From the NCBI GenBank assembly GCA_913041125.1, contig CAJWHM010000014.1, positions 1 through 50,247 of the forward strand: a stretch of DNA of 50,247 nt. Direction: 5' to 3'. This document shows, one piece after another, positions 17,604 to 25,544 of this stretch. The notes below the pieces were generated by a model, which searched no databases, was not told the DNA's origin, and saw only the letters and a program-made list of their open reading frames with translations. A program made the position numbers and the translations under genes. How positions within the stretch are numbered: the stretch's first letter is position 1; the number at the start of each line of letters is the position of its first letter. The DNA comes from an uncultured Bacteroidota bacterium. GTDB lineage: Bacteria > Bacteroidota > Bacteroidia > Flavobacteriales > Flavobacteriaceae.

Positions 17604-18515
17604 TTGAAATATAGTATCCCTATTGCATTTGATAAATCTTATAAACTTCCATTGGAAAAAAATCATCGTTTCCCTATGGAAAAATATGATTTATTACCAC
17701 AACAACTTTTACTTGAAGGAACGATTAAGGAAGGAGACTTTTTTACTCCTGAAATAATTCCTTTGGATTATGTACATAGAGTTCATCACCCATCTTATGT
17801 AAAGAAGTTAATCAATTTAAAACTGACACGCAGCGAAATAAGAAGGATTGGATTTCCTTTGAGTACATCACTAATAAATAGGGAATTTTTAATTGCAGGG
17901 GGGACTTTAATGGGTGCTGAAAAAGCCTTAGATTTTGGTATATCAATGAATATTGCTGGAGGCACTCATCATGCATATCCTGACAGAGGAGAAGCTTTTT
18001 GCTTATTAAATGATCAAGCCATTGCAGCCAAATTTTTATTAGATACTAAAAAGGTAAAAAAAATTCTCATATTAGATTTAGACGTACACCAAGGAAATGG
18101 AACTGCTTTTATATTTAATAAAAATCCAAATGTGTTTACGTGTTCTGTTCATGGAGCTAAAAACTATCCTTTTAAAAAAGAAATTAGTGATTTAGACATT
18201 CCTATCGAAGATCAATGTAGAGACACTATTTATTTAAATATTATTAAGAAATTACTACCCAGATTATATGATGAAGTAAGACCTGATTTTATATTTTATT
18301 TATCTGGTGTTGACATTTTAAAGACTGATAAGCTAGGTCGTTTGGGAATTACTTTAGATGGTTGTAAAAAGAGAGATGAACTTGTTTTGTCTTTTTGTAA
18401 ACAGAAAGGAATTCCTTTACAATGTTCTATGGGAGGTGGTTATTCAGAAGAAATCAAAATAATTATTGAAGCTCATGCAAATACCTATCGTGTGGCAAAA
18501 GAAATATTTACTTAG
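17604..18515 (+). CDS. histone-deacetylase-family deacetylase
   Basis: This 303-residue arginase-like-fold zinc hydrolase belongs to the HDAC/AcuC/acetylpolyamine amidohydrolase superfamily. It shows GGTHHAYPDRGEAFC with the catalytic His pair, LDLDVHQGNGT with the metal Asp and His, and YLSGVD with the third metal ligand. In bacteria these enzymes remove acetyl groups from small molecules or proteins; the substrate here is unknown. The start is TTG at 17604, giving MKYSIPIAFDKSYKL, because no ATG lies near the conserved N-terminus (HRFPMEKYDLLP). It sits 3 bases after metG in the same frame, so it is probably co-transcribed and translationally coupled. It overlaps the convergent CBS gene by 8 bases. 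Confidence 0.9.
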   Translation: MKYSIPIAFDKSYKLPLEKNHRFPMEKYDLLPQQLLLEGTIKEGDFFTPEIIPLDYVHRVHHPSYVKKLINLKLTRSEIRRIGFPLSTSLINREFLIAGGTLMGAEKALDFGISMNIAGGTHHAYPDRGEAFCLLNDQAIAAKFLLDTKKVKKILILDLDVHQGNGTAFIFNKNPNVFTCSVHGAKNYPFKKEISDLDIPIEDQCRDTIYLNIIKKLLPRLYDEVRPDFIFYLSGVDILKTDKLGRLGITLDGCKKRDELVLSFCKQKGIPLQCSMGGGYSEEIKIIIEAHANTYRVAKEIFT

Positions 18516-18978
18516 AATTCCAAGTATAACTTTTTAAATTAATAGCAGCAATAACTATATCCTTTCTACTTACTTGTCCAACTAAACGACCCTTGTCTAA
18601 TACAGGATATCTTCTTCTACTCGACTTATGGAATTTTTCTGCTGCATCAAAAACACTCATTGAAGACTCTATTGTTTCTACTTTTGAGGTCATAAAATGA
18701 CCCACTGATTTATCTAATATTGGCATGTTAAAATATCGACTATCTGAAATTTCCTTCATACAATCAGCCTCTGAAATAACTCCAATTAATAATCCATTTT
18801 TATCTAAAACAGGCCCACCAGAAATTCTGTACTTAATGAAAGCTTTCATAACTTCATGAATACTTTGTTCAGCAGAAAATGTAACTAACTGACTCGTCAT
18901 TACATCTGATACTATTAACTTTCTTGGAGTGATTCTTTTTTTAAAAGCACGTTCTCCTTGAAAACTTTTAACAGGCAT
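18508..18978 (-). CDS. CBS-domain pair protein
   Basis: This 156-residue protein is almost wholly two tandem CBS domains. The first covers about 20-80 (VSDVMTSQLVTFSAEQSIHEVM, GVISEADCM), the second about 85-145 (MTSKVETIESSMSVFDAAEKF, GQVSRKDIVIAA). CBS pairs bind adenosyl nucleotides such as AMP, ATP or SAM and report energy or cofactor state, usually to a partner. No enzymatic domain is fused, so the partner is unknown. It is divergent from the SDR gene and overlaps the deacetylase at its 3' end. Confidence 0.9.
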   Translation of the reverse strand: MPVKSFQGERAFKKRITPRKLIVSDVMTSQLVTFSAEQSIHEVMKAFIKYRISGGPVLDKNGLLIGVISEADCMKEISDSRYFNMPILDKSVGHFMTSKVETIESSMSVFDAAEKFHKSSRRRYPVLDKGRLVGQVSRKDIVIAAINLKSYTWNSK

Positions 18979-19089
18979 ATTTTAAATTATTTATAATAAA
19001 TATAGTTTTTTCTGTATATAATTTAAAATTTTTATGCTTAAATAAAGAATTCAATAAATTTATATCCGTATCATTGTTTAAAATTTATT

Positions 19090-19884
19090 ATGGATAATAT
19101 AGGTATTCTAGGTTGTGGATGGCTTGGGTTATCACTAGCAATAAATTTAAAAAATAAGGAATACTCAGTATGTGGTTCTAGAACTTCAAGTCAAGGTGTA
19201 CTTGAACTTGAAAAAAAAGGAATTAAAGGGTTTAAAGTAATTATGAATAGAGATAAATCTGAAGGGATTAAACCATTTATTTCTAATCTTAAAACCTTAA
19301 TAATTTCTATTCCTACAAAAAGAAATTTTAATCCTCATAATTATTCTAAAACCATAAAAAAATTACTTGAGGCTTTAGATTCTTCTAAAATTAAAAGAAT
19401 AATTTTTTTTAGTAGTAGTTCAATTTATGGATCTAAGGAGGGATTTTATGATGAATCCTCTAGTCCATCACCAGAAACAGTCTCAGCAAAAGAACTTTTA
19501 TTAAGCGAGGAATTAATTAGGAAGCATAATATTTCTTCAACTATAATTCGCTTAGGAGGTCTTATCGGAGAAGATAGAAATCCGATATTTAATCTTATTG
19601 GTAAAGACATAAAAAACCCAAAGGGTAAAGTAAATTTTATTCATAAAACAGATGCCATAAGCGGAATCATTTCAATATTAAATGATGAAAATTTAAATGG
19701 AATATTTAACTTTATTTCACCTCATCATCCTACAAGAGAAATATTTTATAATTTTTTTTCTGAAAAATTTAATTTGCCTAAACCGAATTTTAAAAATGAA
19801 AAGCCTTTAATTAGAATTATTGAAGGAAATAAAATATCAAAATTAACACCGTTTAATTACACTGTAAATAACCTGTTGATATAA
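19090..19884 (+). CDS. NAD(P)-binding epimerase/dehydratase-like protein (YeeZ type)
   Basis: This 264-residue Rossmann protein opens with the nucleotide-binding loop GILGCGWLGLSLA at residues 4-16. FFSSSSIYGS corresponds to the beta-strand region of extended SDR proteins, and STIIRLGGLIGEDRNP resembles the epimerase family. The normal YxxxK catalytic pair is not evident: SAKELLLSEE stands where Tyr-x-x-x-Lys would be expected. The family resembles YeeZ, of unknown function, and may bind nucleotide without classical SDR chemistry. It is followed 60 bases later by the DUF2383-like gene on the same strand. Confidence 0.75.
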   Translation: MDNIGILGCGWLGLSLAINLKNKEYSVCGSRTSSQGVLELEKKGIKGFKVIMNRDKSEGIKPFISNLKTLIISIPTKRNFNPHNYSKTIKKLLEALDSSKIKRIIFFSSSSIYGSKEGFYDESSSPSPETVSAKELLLSEELIRKHNISSTIIRLGGLIGEDRNPIFNLIGKDIKNPKGKVNFIHKTDAISGIISILNDENLNGIFNFISPHHPTREIFYNFFSEKFNLPKPNFKNEKPLIRIIEGNKISKLTPFNYTVNNLLI

Positions 19885-19944
19885 AATCATTCGATGCTTC
19901 CAATAGTGTTAATCTATTATGTAATTTCAATATGTAGATTAACA

Positions 19945-20388
19945 ATGTCCAAAAGCAATAGCAACATAGCGTTGATGGAAAAACTTTTAACCCATCTAAA
20001 AAATACAAAGCTTCATTATTTAAAGGCAGCAGACCACGCTAATCGTTCCGAAAGGAAAAGGTTTTTCAATCAACAGGCTATGCTTAGAAACCGTTTCTTT
20101 CAAGAAATTTTAAGTGAACTGCAAAACTTAGGAATTGAATTCGATGATCTAATAATAAGCAGATTTAACTTTGATCAATTGTTAATATCTTCAATTGATA
20201 CACTAAAACTACCTGCTGTAGAAAAATGTTTAGAGGCTGATAAAGTATTATTAGAACATTATGAAACTTTACTAGACGATTCATTCAAAAAAGAAAAGTT
20301 CCTTCAACACAAATCAAGTATTGAGGTTGCCATTGAACAAAACATGGTTCTTTCGATGCATTATCAAAAAAAAAATATTAATCTCTAA
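19945..20388 (+). CDS. DUF2383-like four-helix-bundle protein
   Basis: This protein has 147 residues from the ATG at 19945. An upstream ATG at 19894 would add a hydrophobic 17-residue N-terminus and is less likely. It is all helical and rich in charged residues, with FFNQQAMLRNRFFQEILSELQNLG (about 35-58) resembling the DUF2383/PA2169 family of ferritin-like four-helix bundles. This family appears in stress-related settings, but its function is not established. The Glu/His pairs needed for a di-iron site are not obvious. It ends 6 bases before the convergent lipoprotein gene. Confidence 0.65.
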   Translation: MSKSNSNIALMEKLLTHLKNTKLHYLKAADHANRSERKRFFNQQAMLRNRFFQEILSELQNLGIEFDDLIISRFNFDQLLISSIDTLKLPAVEKCLEADKVLLEHYETLLDDSFKKEKFLQHKSSIEVAIEQNMVLSMHYQKKNINL

Positions 20389-20394
20389 ATTATC

Positions 20395-20907
20395 TCAATA
20401 ATCTGAGATAAAATTAGTTGTAGTTTCTTCTTCTTTTAGAGTAAGCATTCTATCTATAACTGAATTGTACTGTTTATATAAGTCTTTTAAAGAAGGAATT
20501 AAAGAGTCTTTTTTATAATATCTAGTGAAATATTTAACTTTTTGGGTTTGCATTTGAACTACTTTCATACGACTTCTTATTTGAGGAGTATCGAAGCCTC
20601 CAGGCATTTGTTTTGATAACAAATTTTTTATCCGGCTAGAAAGTGCTAGAACGTTCACTTCAATGTCTCTAAAATCAAGTCCTTTCATTCTTTCTAAAGA
20701 TTCGTATAAATTTTTGAATTCTTCCCAGTCTTCTAATCCGTTATCTTTCATTAAATCTTCTGGATAACTTACTAATTCAAGTTTTACCTCCATTAATTTT
20801 TCTTTCTGGTTTTGATTTATATTATTTTTTGTTTCCTCTCTAACTGAATTTTGGCAAGAAATCATCAATAAATTAATTATAAAAAATAAACGAAGTTGAA
20901 ACAACAT
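20395..20907 (-). CDS. putative lipoprotein, last gene of the carotenoid cluster
   Basis: This 170-residue protein has a hydrophobic signal ending LLMISC, which fits a lipobox with Cys18 as the lipidated residue. The rest is charged and largely helical, with no domain I recognise (WEEFKNLYESLERMKG, SRMKVVQMQTQKVKYF). It begins 10 bases after the cruF stop and is therefore probably co-transcribed with crtA-crtD-cruF. A membrane-anchored periplasmic role is inferred from the signal only. Any link to pigment is from position alone. Confidence 0.65.
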   Translation of the reverse strand: MLFQLRLFFIINLLMISCQNSVREETKNNINQNQKEKLMEVKLELVSYPEDLMKDNGLEDWEEFKNLYESLERMKGLDFRDIEVNVLALSSRIKNLLSKQMPGGFDTPQIRSRMKVVQMQTQKVKYFTRYYKKDSLIPSLKDLYKQYNSVIDRMLTLKEEETTTNFISDY

Positions 20908-20917
20908 AACTATAAAT

Positions 20918-21562
20918 TTAAATTCCTATTGAATTAATTTTTAATAAAAGTATTGTGAAAAATAAAAACTGTAATATATAAAGATGAAATGGGAAAGGGC
21001 CTTCGATATTTTGGTTCAATCTATGAAATAGTAATTGTAACGGAAATGATACAATTACCCAACCAATATAATTATTGAACGAAGCCAATCCTTCTTTAAA
21101 TTTCCAAAAATCTAACACTGGAGCAATAGGTTCAATTACAATGTCTAATGATAACATTAAAAAAATACCCAAAAATGTTCTCGCAATGAGAGAATTAAAA
21201 AAAAAACGTGATATGTAACCTGTAATAAATACAAGTAAACACCAATTTATTCCAATTATTAAGGGCACTCCCTTAAACTTAATACCAAGGGCCTTCCCAT
21301 ATGAATATTCCCCAAAAAGAAATCCGTAATTTACTCCAATAATTTCAGAAAGCATTCCAACTGAAAAACAGGTAACTACAAGGAGAAATAATTTTTTATT
21401 CCACTCAATATTTATAATAAGCAAAGCAAAACTTAATAATAGATTAAATGGAGTTGCTTTAATAAACCATGACGCATTACTATAAATGATACCAATAAGT
21501 CCAGAAATATGAAATATCCAAATCAAACCAATAGAAAGACTCTGTTTTGTAAATAATTTCAT
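20918..21562 (-). CDS. cruF: CruF-type carotenoid 1,2-hydratase
   Basis: This 214-residue polytopic membrane protein has about six to seven transmembrane segments. It matches the carotenoid biosynthesis family DUF422/CruF, with the characteristic GEYSYGKALGIKFKGVPLII and an early-helix region around GMLSEIIGVNYGFLFGEY. CruF adds water across the C-1,2 double bond of an acyclic psi end of lycopene or gamma-carotene, giving the 1-hydroxy group of myxol, saproxanthin and related flavobacterial pigments. It lies 3 bases downstream of crtD, so the two are coupled in one operon. It acts in the inner membrane with CrtD on the same end group. Confidence 0.85.
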   Translation of the reverse strand: MKLFTKQSLSIGLIWIFHISGLIGIIYSNASWFIKATPFNLLLSFALLIINIEWNKKLFLLVVTCFSVGMLSEIIGVNYGFLFGEYSYGKALGIKFKGVPLIIGINWCLLVFITGYISRFFFNSLIARTFLGIFLMLSLDIVIEPIAPVLDFWKFKEGLASFNNYIGWVIVSFPLQLLFHRLNQNIEGPFPFHLYILQFLFFTILLLKINSIGI

Positions 21563-21565
21563 TAT

Positions 21566-23032
21566 TTATCCATTTGGAATTAGGTCTGAGACAATTTTAG
21601 CTGAAAGTAAGCATAAAGGTATTCCTCCTCCCGGATGTACACTACCTCCACAAAAATAAAGATTTTTAATTTTTTTCGAAAAATTTGGATGTCTCAAAAA
21701 TGCTGACATTATACTGTTACTTGATGCTCCATATAATGCACCCATGTAAGACTTTGTTTTTGAATCAATCAAAGGTGGAGTTAAAATTTGTTCACAAACA
21801 ATTTTATCACGTAATGAAACACTAAACTTTTTAGATATCTTTTCAATTACAATATTTTTAAGCCTTTCAACAATTACGTCCCAATTTTGTCCATGATCAG
21901 CTGGAGTATTAATCATAACAAACCAGTTTTCGCAACCCTTAGGAGCATCCCCTTTTATATCCTTTGAAGTTATATTTACATATATAGTTGGATCATCAAA
22001 AACTTTTTTGTCTCTAAAAATAGATTCAAACTCTTTTTTATAATCATTTGAAAAAAAGATATTATGTAAATCTAAATCTTTAAATGTACTTGCTATCCCC
22101 CAATAAAATATTACAGCTGAACTTGATCTTTCTTGTTTTAAAATAATTTTAGGTTTTTTTATATCAGGTAATAACTTGTTATAAGTGTAATATATATCCA
22201 TATTTGATATCACTATATCTGAATCAATAAATGAATTTTTAGCTATTATACCTTTTACTTTATTTGACTCAATTATAATTTCACTAACAGGTGTATCAAA
22301 ATAAAATTCTACTCCAAGTCGAAGGGCTAAATTATAAATACTTTCAGTTATTGAAATCATTCCCTTTGCTGGTACAAATGTTCCAAAATTATTTTCTAAA
22401 TGTTGTATTAAAGTCATAATACCTGAAGTTTGATAAGGATTTGATCCATTGTAAGTAGCATATCTGTCAAAAAGTTGTATTAAATGTGGTGAAGAAAATG
22501 AATCTTCATTGACCTTATGCAGTGATTTCTGAAATTCAAAAATTCTAAAATTCAGTAAAGCATTTAATGTGTTTTTCGATAAATAGGTTTTAAGCTTATT
22601 TAGTGATTGCTCCAAAAAAATGGAATTAGTTAAATCGTATTTCTTTTTTGCTTTACTTAAATAGTTAATTACATTATTCTCTGGTTCATTAAACTTTTTT
22701 TTTACTTCTTTTAGAAATTTTTCTTTATCCCCATAAGCATTAAAAAAAGTACCGTCTTGCCAAAAATAATTACATGCGATCTCTTTTTTTGAATACTCAA
22801 AATGATCTTTTATGTCTTCTCCAGATAATTCGAAAAGTTCAGTTATAAAGTGAGGCATTGTAAATAGTGATGGACCTGCATCAAATCGATACCCATTCAA
22901 AGAAAATGAAGACAGCTTTCCACCTGGATAATTATTTTGTTCAAATACTTTTACCCTATATCCCTTATTTATTAGTCTTATACTGGTTGCTAAACCGGCA
23001 ATTCCTGCTCCAACAACAATAGCTTTTTTCAT
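21566..23032 (-). CDS. crtD: carotenoid 3,4-desaturase, CrtD-like
   Basis: This 488-residue FAD-dependent carotenoid desaturase has the dinucleotide motif VVGAGIAGLATSIRL at 5-19, and the C-terminal GGSVHPGGGIPLCLLSAK segment completes the FAD site. It shares the CrtI fold, but its N-terminal signature RFDAGPSLFTMP is typical of the 1-hydroxycarotenoid 3,4-desaturase branch, as opposed to the FDMGPSWYWMPD of the other desaturase at 25545. It sits directly between crtA and cruF, which fits action on a C-1 hydroxylated psi end. Its ATG overlaps the crtA stop by one base. Assignment as CrtD and not a second CrtI is an inference from motif and neighbourhood. Confidence 0.82.
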   Translation of the reverse strand: MKKAIVVGAGIAGLATSIRLINKGYRVKVFEQNNYPGGKLSSFSLNGYRFDAGPSLFTMPHFITELFELSGEDIKDHFEYSKKEIACNYFWQDGTFFNAYGDKEKFLKEVKKKFNEPENNVINYLSKAKKKYDLTNSIFLEQSLNKLKTYLSKNTLNALLNFRIFEFQKSLHKVNEDSFSSPHLIQLFDRYATYNGSNPYQTSGIMTLIQHLENNFGTFVPAKGMISITESIYNLALRLGVEFYFDTPVSEIIIESNKVKGIIAKNSFIDSDIVISNMDIYYTYNKLLPDIKKPKIILKQERSSSAVIFYWGIASTFKDLDLHNIFFSNDYKKEFESIFRDKKVFDDPTIYVNITSKDIKGDAPKGCENWFVMINTPADHGQNWDVIVERLKNIVIEKISKKFSVSLRDKIVCEQILTPPLIDSKTKSYMGALYGASSNSIMSAFLRHPNFSKKIKNLYFCGGSVHPGGGIPLCLLSAKIVSDLIPNG

Positions 23033-23715
23033 TAATTTAATTTTTTTATGGTGTCAGAGATCAAATAAAATCTTGAAAATAAATCCTCTTTATACCATTT
23101 ATTTTGGCGTGTAGTTTTTATAATATCAGAATGTGATTTATCATTATATGCAAATTTATTTACACTATCAAAATTATCCCAAATACTGATAGTTGCTTGC
23201 TGAATAAAAGGCCATTCTCCTATACCCTTAAAAAATTCAACTCCAGTGGCGTTTTCTATAGCTTTGCTTGCTTTTGGTACTGCTTTCCAAAATTGAAACA
23301 ATCGATTCCAGTTTATAGTTGCTCTGGTTAATACAACAGCTTTTTTTTTATTAACATCACTAAGCGTAAATTTTTGACTTTTGAATGGATTTTTTCCATT
23401 CCAAAAACCATGACTTTTAATTGAAATTAATTCTAAATTTCTTTGAAAATCTGCTCTTTCCTTATATTCTAAAAAAATATCAAATGAATCAAAACATTTT
23501 TTATAAGCATCACGATTTTTCCAAACACCTAAAAACGCATACATTGAAAAGTCCGGCCATAGACTAAAGCCCTGTCCACCTCCTGTTCCTAAAAATTTAT
23601 AAAATTCAAGATCCTTTACACCTTTTAATTTATTTTGTGCAAATCCCATTTGCTTTAGTGCCCAAAATTTATTGTTTTTGAATTTAAAAAAAGTTAGGGT
23701 TGTAATTTGGTCCAC
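23032..23715 (-). CDS. crtA: spheroidene monooxygenase-like protein, CrtA family
   Basis: This 227-residue protein is of the length usual for CrtA. It has the motif FYKFLGTGGGQGFSLWPDFS at about 38-57 and resembles the second half of CrtA in WNRLFQFWKAVPKASKAI and EWPFIQQATISIWD. CrtA in purple bacteria puts a keto group at C-2 of acyclic carotenoids such as spheroidene. It is the first gene of the minus-strand set crtA-crtD-cruF-lipoprotein. Reports of CrtA outside phototrophs are fewer, so its substrate here is uncertain. The promoter presumably lies in the long gap up to 24040. Confidence 0.78.
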   Translation of the reverse strand: MDQITTLTFFKFKNNKFWALKQMGFAQNKLKGVKDLEFYKFLGTGGGQGFSLWPDFSMYAFLGVWKNRDAYKKCFDSFDIFLEYKERADFQRNLELISIKSHGFWNGKNPFKSQKFTLSDVNKKKAVVLTRATINWNRLFQFWKAVPKASKAIENATGVEFFKGIGEWPFIQQATISIWDNFDSVNKFAYNDKSHSDIIKTTRQNKWYKEDLFSRFYLISDTIKKLN

Positions 23716-24040
23716 TTATAAATACTATAGTTTATATTTAAAGTATTAAATTATTAAAAATTAAAGGAAAAACGTCTCTGTTTAGGATTTTAGAATTTGA
23801 CTAATGGAAGTAATCAGCAGAGACGTTTTTGAAACCAAATTGAATTTAAACTTGTTTAAAGATATATAAAAAAGATTATACAAAACAAGTTTTGTTTATT
23901 TTTTTTTTATTTTTTTCAAACATTTGTTTAATCTATTTAAATAGATTTAGTGTAAAAATCTAAAATACAGTTAGTTAAAAATAACTTAATCCTAAATCAA
24001 TTATTAAAAAATAATTATTTTTAGTTGCAAATATAAGTCC
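23716..24040. other. 325-base divergent intergenic region between crtA and the K+ channel gene
   Basis: No coding potential is seen. It holds a perfect 13-base inverted repeat (23768-23830) close to crtA and a very AT-rich remainder. Promoters for the divergent crtA and channel genes should lie here. A TATTTTTA near 24013-24022 is a possible but weak -7 element for the channel gene. Confidence 0.6.
23768..23830. repeat. 13-base perfect inverted repeat with 37-base spacer
   Basis: AAAAACGTCTCTG at 23768-23780 is exactly the reverse complement of CAGAGACGTTTTT at 23818-23830. It lies 53 bases upstream of the crtA start. The right arm ends in a T run on the plus strand and the left arm in an A run, so it could form a terminator-like hairpin in either direction. 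It could also be a two-site operator or a remnant of a small palindromic element. Arms this G+C-rich stand out in this AT-rich gap. Confidence 0.75.
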
Positions 24041-24739
24041 ATGAAAAAAAATAATCGTTTTGATGTTTTTATTTATCTGTTAATCATAGCTAATATAATT
24101 GCTATGATACTTGAATCGCATCAATTTATTAAAAAACGCTTTGGAGAAATCTTTAATATTTTCGAGTTAATTTCAATATTGATTTTTACACTAGAATATT
24201 TTTACAGGATCTTTTTAAGTTATCAAAAAGCCAAATGGAATGGAATTAAGTCTTATATATTTAGTTTTTTTGGGATAATCGATTTCATATCGATACTACC
24301 CTTCTACATTAAACAATTCGTTCTTATCGATGGTCGATTTTTCAGAATACTAAGACTATTTCGGTTAACTAGAATTTTTAAACTTGGAAGGGAAAGTAAG
24401 TCTCTGAAACTATTTATAAAAGCAATTTCAGCAGTTCAAAATGAACTAAAATTTACTTTTTTTCTATCACTATTGTGTATTCTTTTTTCAGCATCAGCAA
24501 TATATTTTCTTGAAAATGAAGCACAACCAGAAGTATTTTCAAGTATTACAGCCTCCTTCTGGTGGGCAACTGTCTCTTTGGCTACAGTTGGTTATGGAGA
24601 TGTCGTGCCTGTTACTGCTTGGGGAAAGATTTTTGCGGGTTTTATTTCTCTAATTGGCATTGGTATTGTTGCTGTGCCAACAGGTATAATTAGTGCTTCT
24701 TTTGTTGAAGAAATTCATCATTTCAGAAAAAAAAGATAA
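24041..24739 (+). CDS. voltage-gated-like potassium channel
   Basis: This 232-residue inner-membrane protein has six predicted transmembrane segments. An S4-like helix carries regularly spaced arginines (FFRILRLFRLTRIFKLGR, about 106-123), and the pore loop with K+ selectivity filter TVGYGD is near residues 183-188. This is the layout of bacterial Kv-type channels. There is no large cytoplasmic regulatory domain; the protein ends shortly after S6 with a basic tail. It probably sets membrane potential or K+ flux. The ThuA gene follows 16 bases later on the same strand. Confidence 0.9.
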   Translation: MKKNNRFDVFIYLLIIANIIAMILESHQFIKKRFGEIFNIFELISILIFTLEYFYRIFLSYQKAKWNGIKSYIFSFFGIIDFISILPFYIKQFVLIDGRFFRILRLFRLTRIFKLGRESKSLKLFIKAISAVQNELKFTFFLSLLCILFSASAIYFLENEAQPEVFSSITASFWWATVSLATVGYGDVVPVTAWGKIFAGFISLIGIGIVAVPTGIISASFVEEIHHFRKKR

Positions 24740-24755
24740 CCTCATTTTCAATTGT

Positions 24756-25484
24756 ATGAAAAATATTTTATGCACTACCTTTTTGTTTTGTCTAATTTCT
24801 ACTCAATGTTTTTCTCAAAACCAATACAATTCACTTGAAGGGAAAAAAATTTTAGTTGTATATGGAGGGTGGGCTGGTCATCAACCTAAATATTTTGCAG
24901 ACAAAATAAGCTCTTGGCTTAAAACACAAAATACAAATGTGATTTTATCAGATTCTACATCTGTTTACACAAATGAAAAACTTATGAATGAATTAGACCT
25001 AATAATTCAGCATATTACAATGAGTAAAATAACTGATGATCAGTTAAATGGTCTATTAAAAGCAGTAAAAAATGGCACAGGTCTTGCAGGATGTCACGGA
25101 GGTTTAGGAGATTCATTCAGAAATAATACAGAATATCAATACATGATAGGCGGACAGTTCGTGAAACATCCTGGAGGGCAAGTAAATTATAGAGTTACTA
25201 TTGAAAATAGAAAAGATTCTATTACCAGAGGAATTAAAGATTTTAATATTTTTTCAGAACAGTATTACATGCATGTAGATCCAGCTTTAGATGTTCTCGC
25301 TACGACTACATTTTCAGAAAAATATGATCCTTGGATAAAAGGAGTTATTATTCCTGTTGTATGGAAAAAAAAATATGGGAAAGGAAAAATTTTTTATAAT
25401 TCGATTGGTCATTCAAAACAAGACTATAACATTCCTGAAGTTTGGACCCTAATTAAGAGAGGAGTTATTTGGGCAACAAAATAA
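24756..25484 (+). CDS. ThuA-domain protein, exported
   Basis: This protein has 242 residues from the ATG at 24756. A start 63 bases upstream would overlap the channel gene and lacks a signal. It begins with a Sec signal peptide (ILCTTFLFCLISTQCFSQ). The rest is a ThuA/trehalose-utilisation type glutamine-amidotransferase-like fold (KKILVVYGGWAGHQPKYF, GTGLAGCHGGLGDSF, FVKHPGGQVNYRV). ThuA-like proteins are abundant in Bacteroidota and act in sugar metabolism, but the reaction is poorly defined. It sits between the K+ channel and crtI on the plus strand. No link to pigment is shown. Confidence 0.85.
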   Translation: MKNILCTTFLFCLISTQCFSQNQYNSLEGKKILVVYGGWAGHQPKYFADKISSWLKTQNTNVILSDSTSVYTNEKLMNELDLIIQHITMSKITDDQLNGLLKAVKNGTGLAGCHGGLGDSFRNNTEYQYMIGGQFVKHPGGQVNYRVTIENRKDSITRGIKDFNIFSEQYYMHVDPALDVLATTTFSEKYDPWIKGVIIPVVWKKKYGKGKIFYNSIGHSKQDYNIPEVWTLIKRGVIWATK

Positions 25485-25529
25485 CATACATCCCATTTAA
25501 AACATTTTTATACTCTTCCCTTTTTATAA

Positions 25530-25537
25530 TATCTTTG
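25530..25537 (+). promoter_or_regulatory. -7 promoter element immediately upstream of crtI
   Basis: TATCTTTG is an exact TAnnTTTG match ending 7 bases before the crtI ATG. If used, transcription would start almost at the start codon, giving a nearly leaderless mRNA. No clear -33 TTG is visible upstream. Confidence 0.45.
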
Positions 25538-25544
25538 TCAAGCT

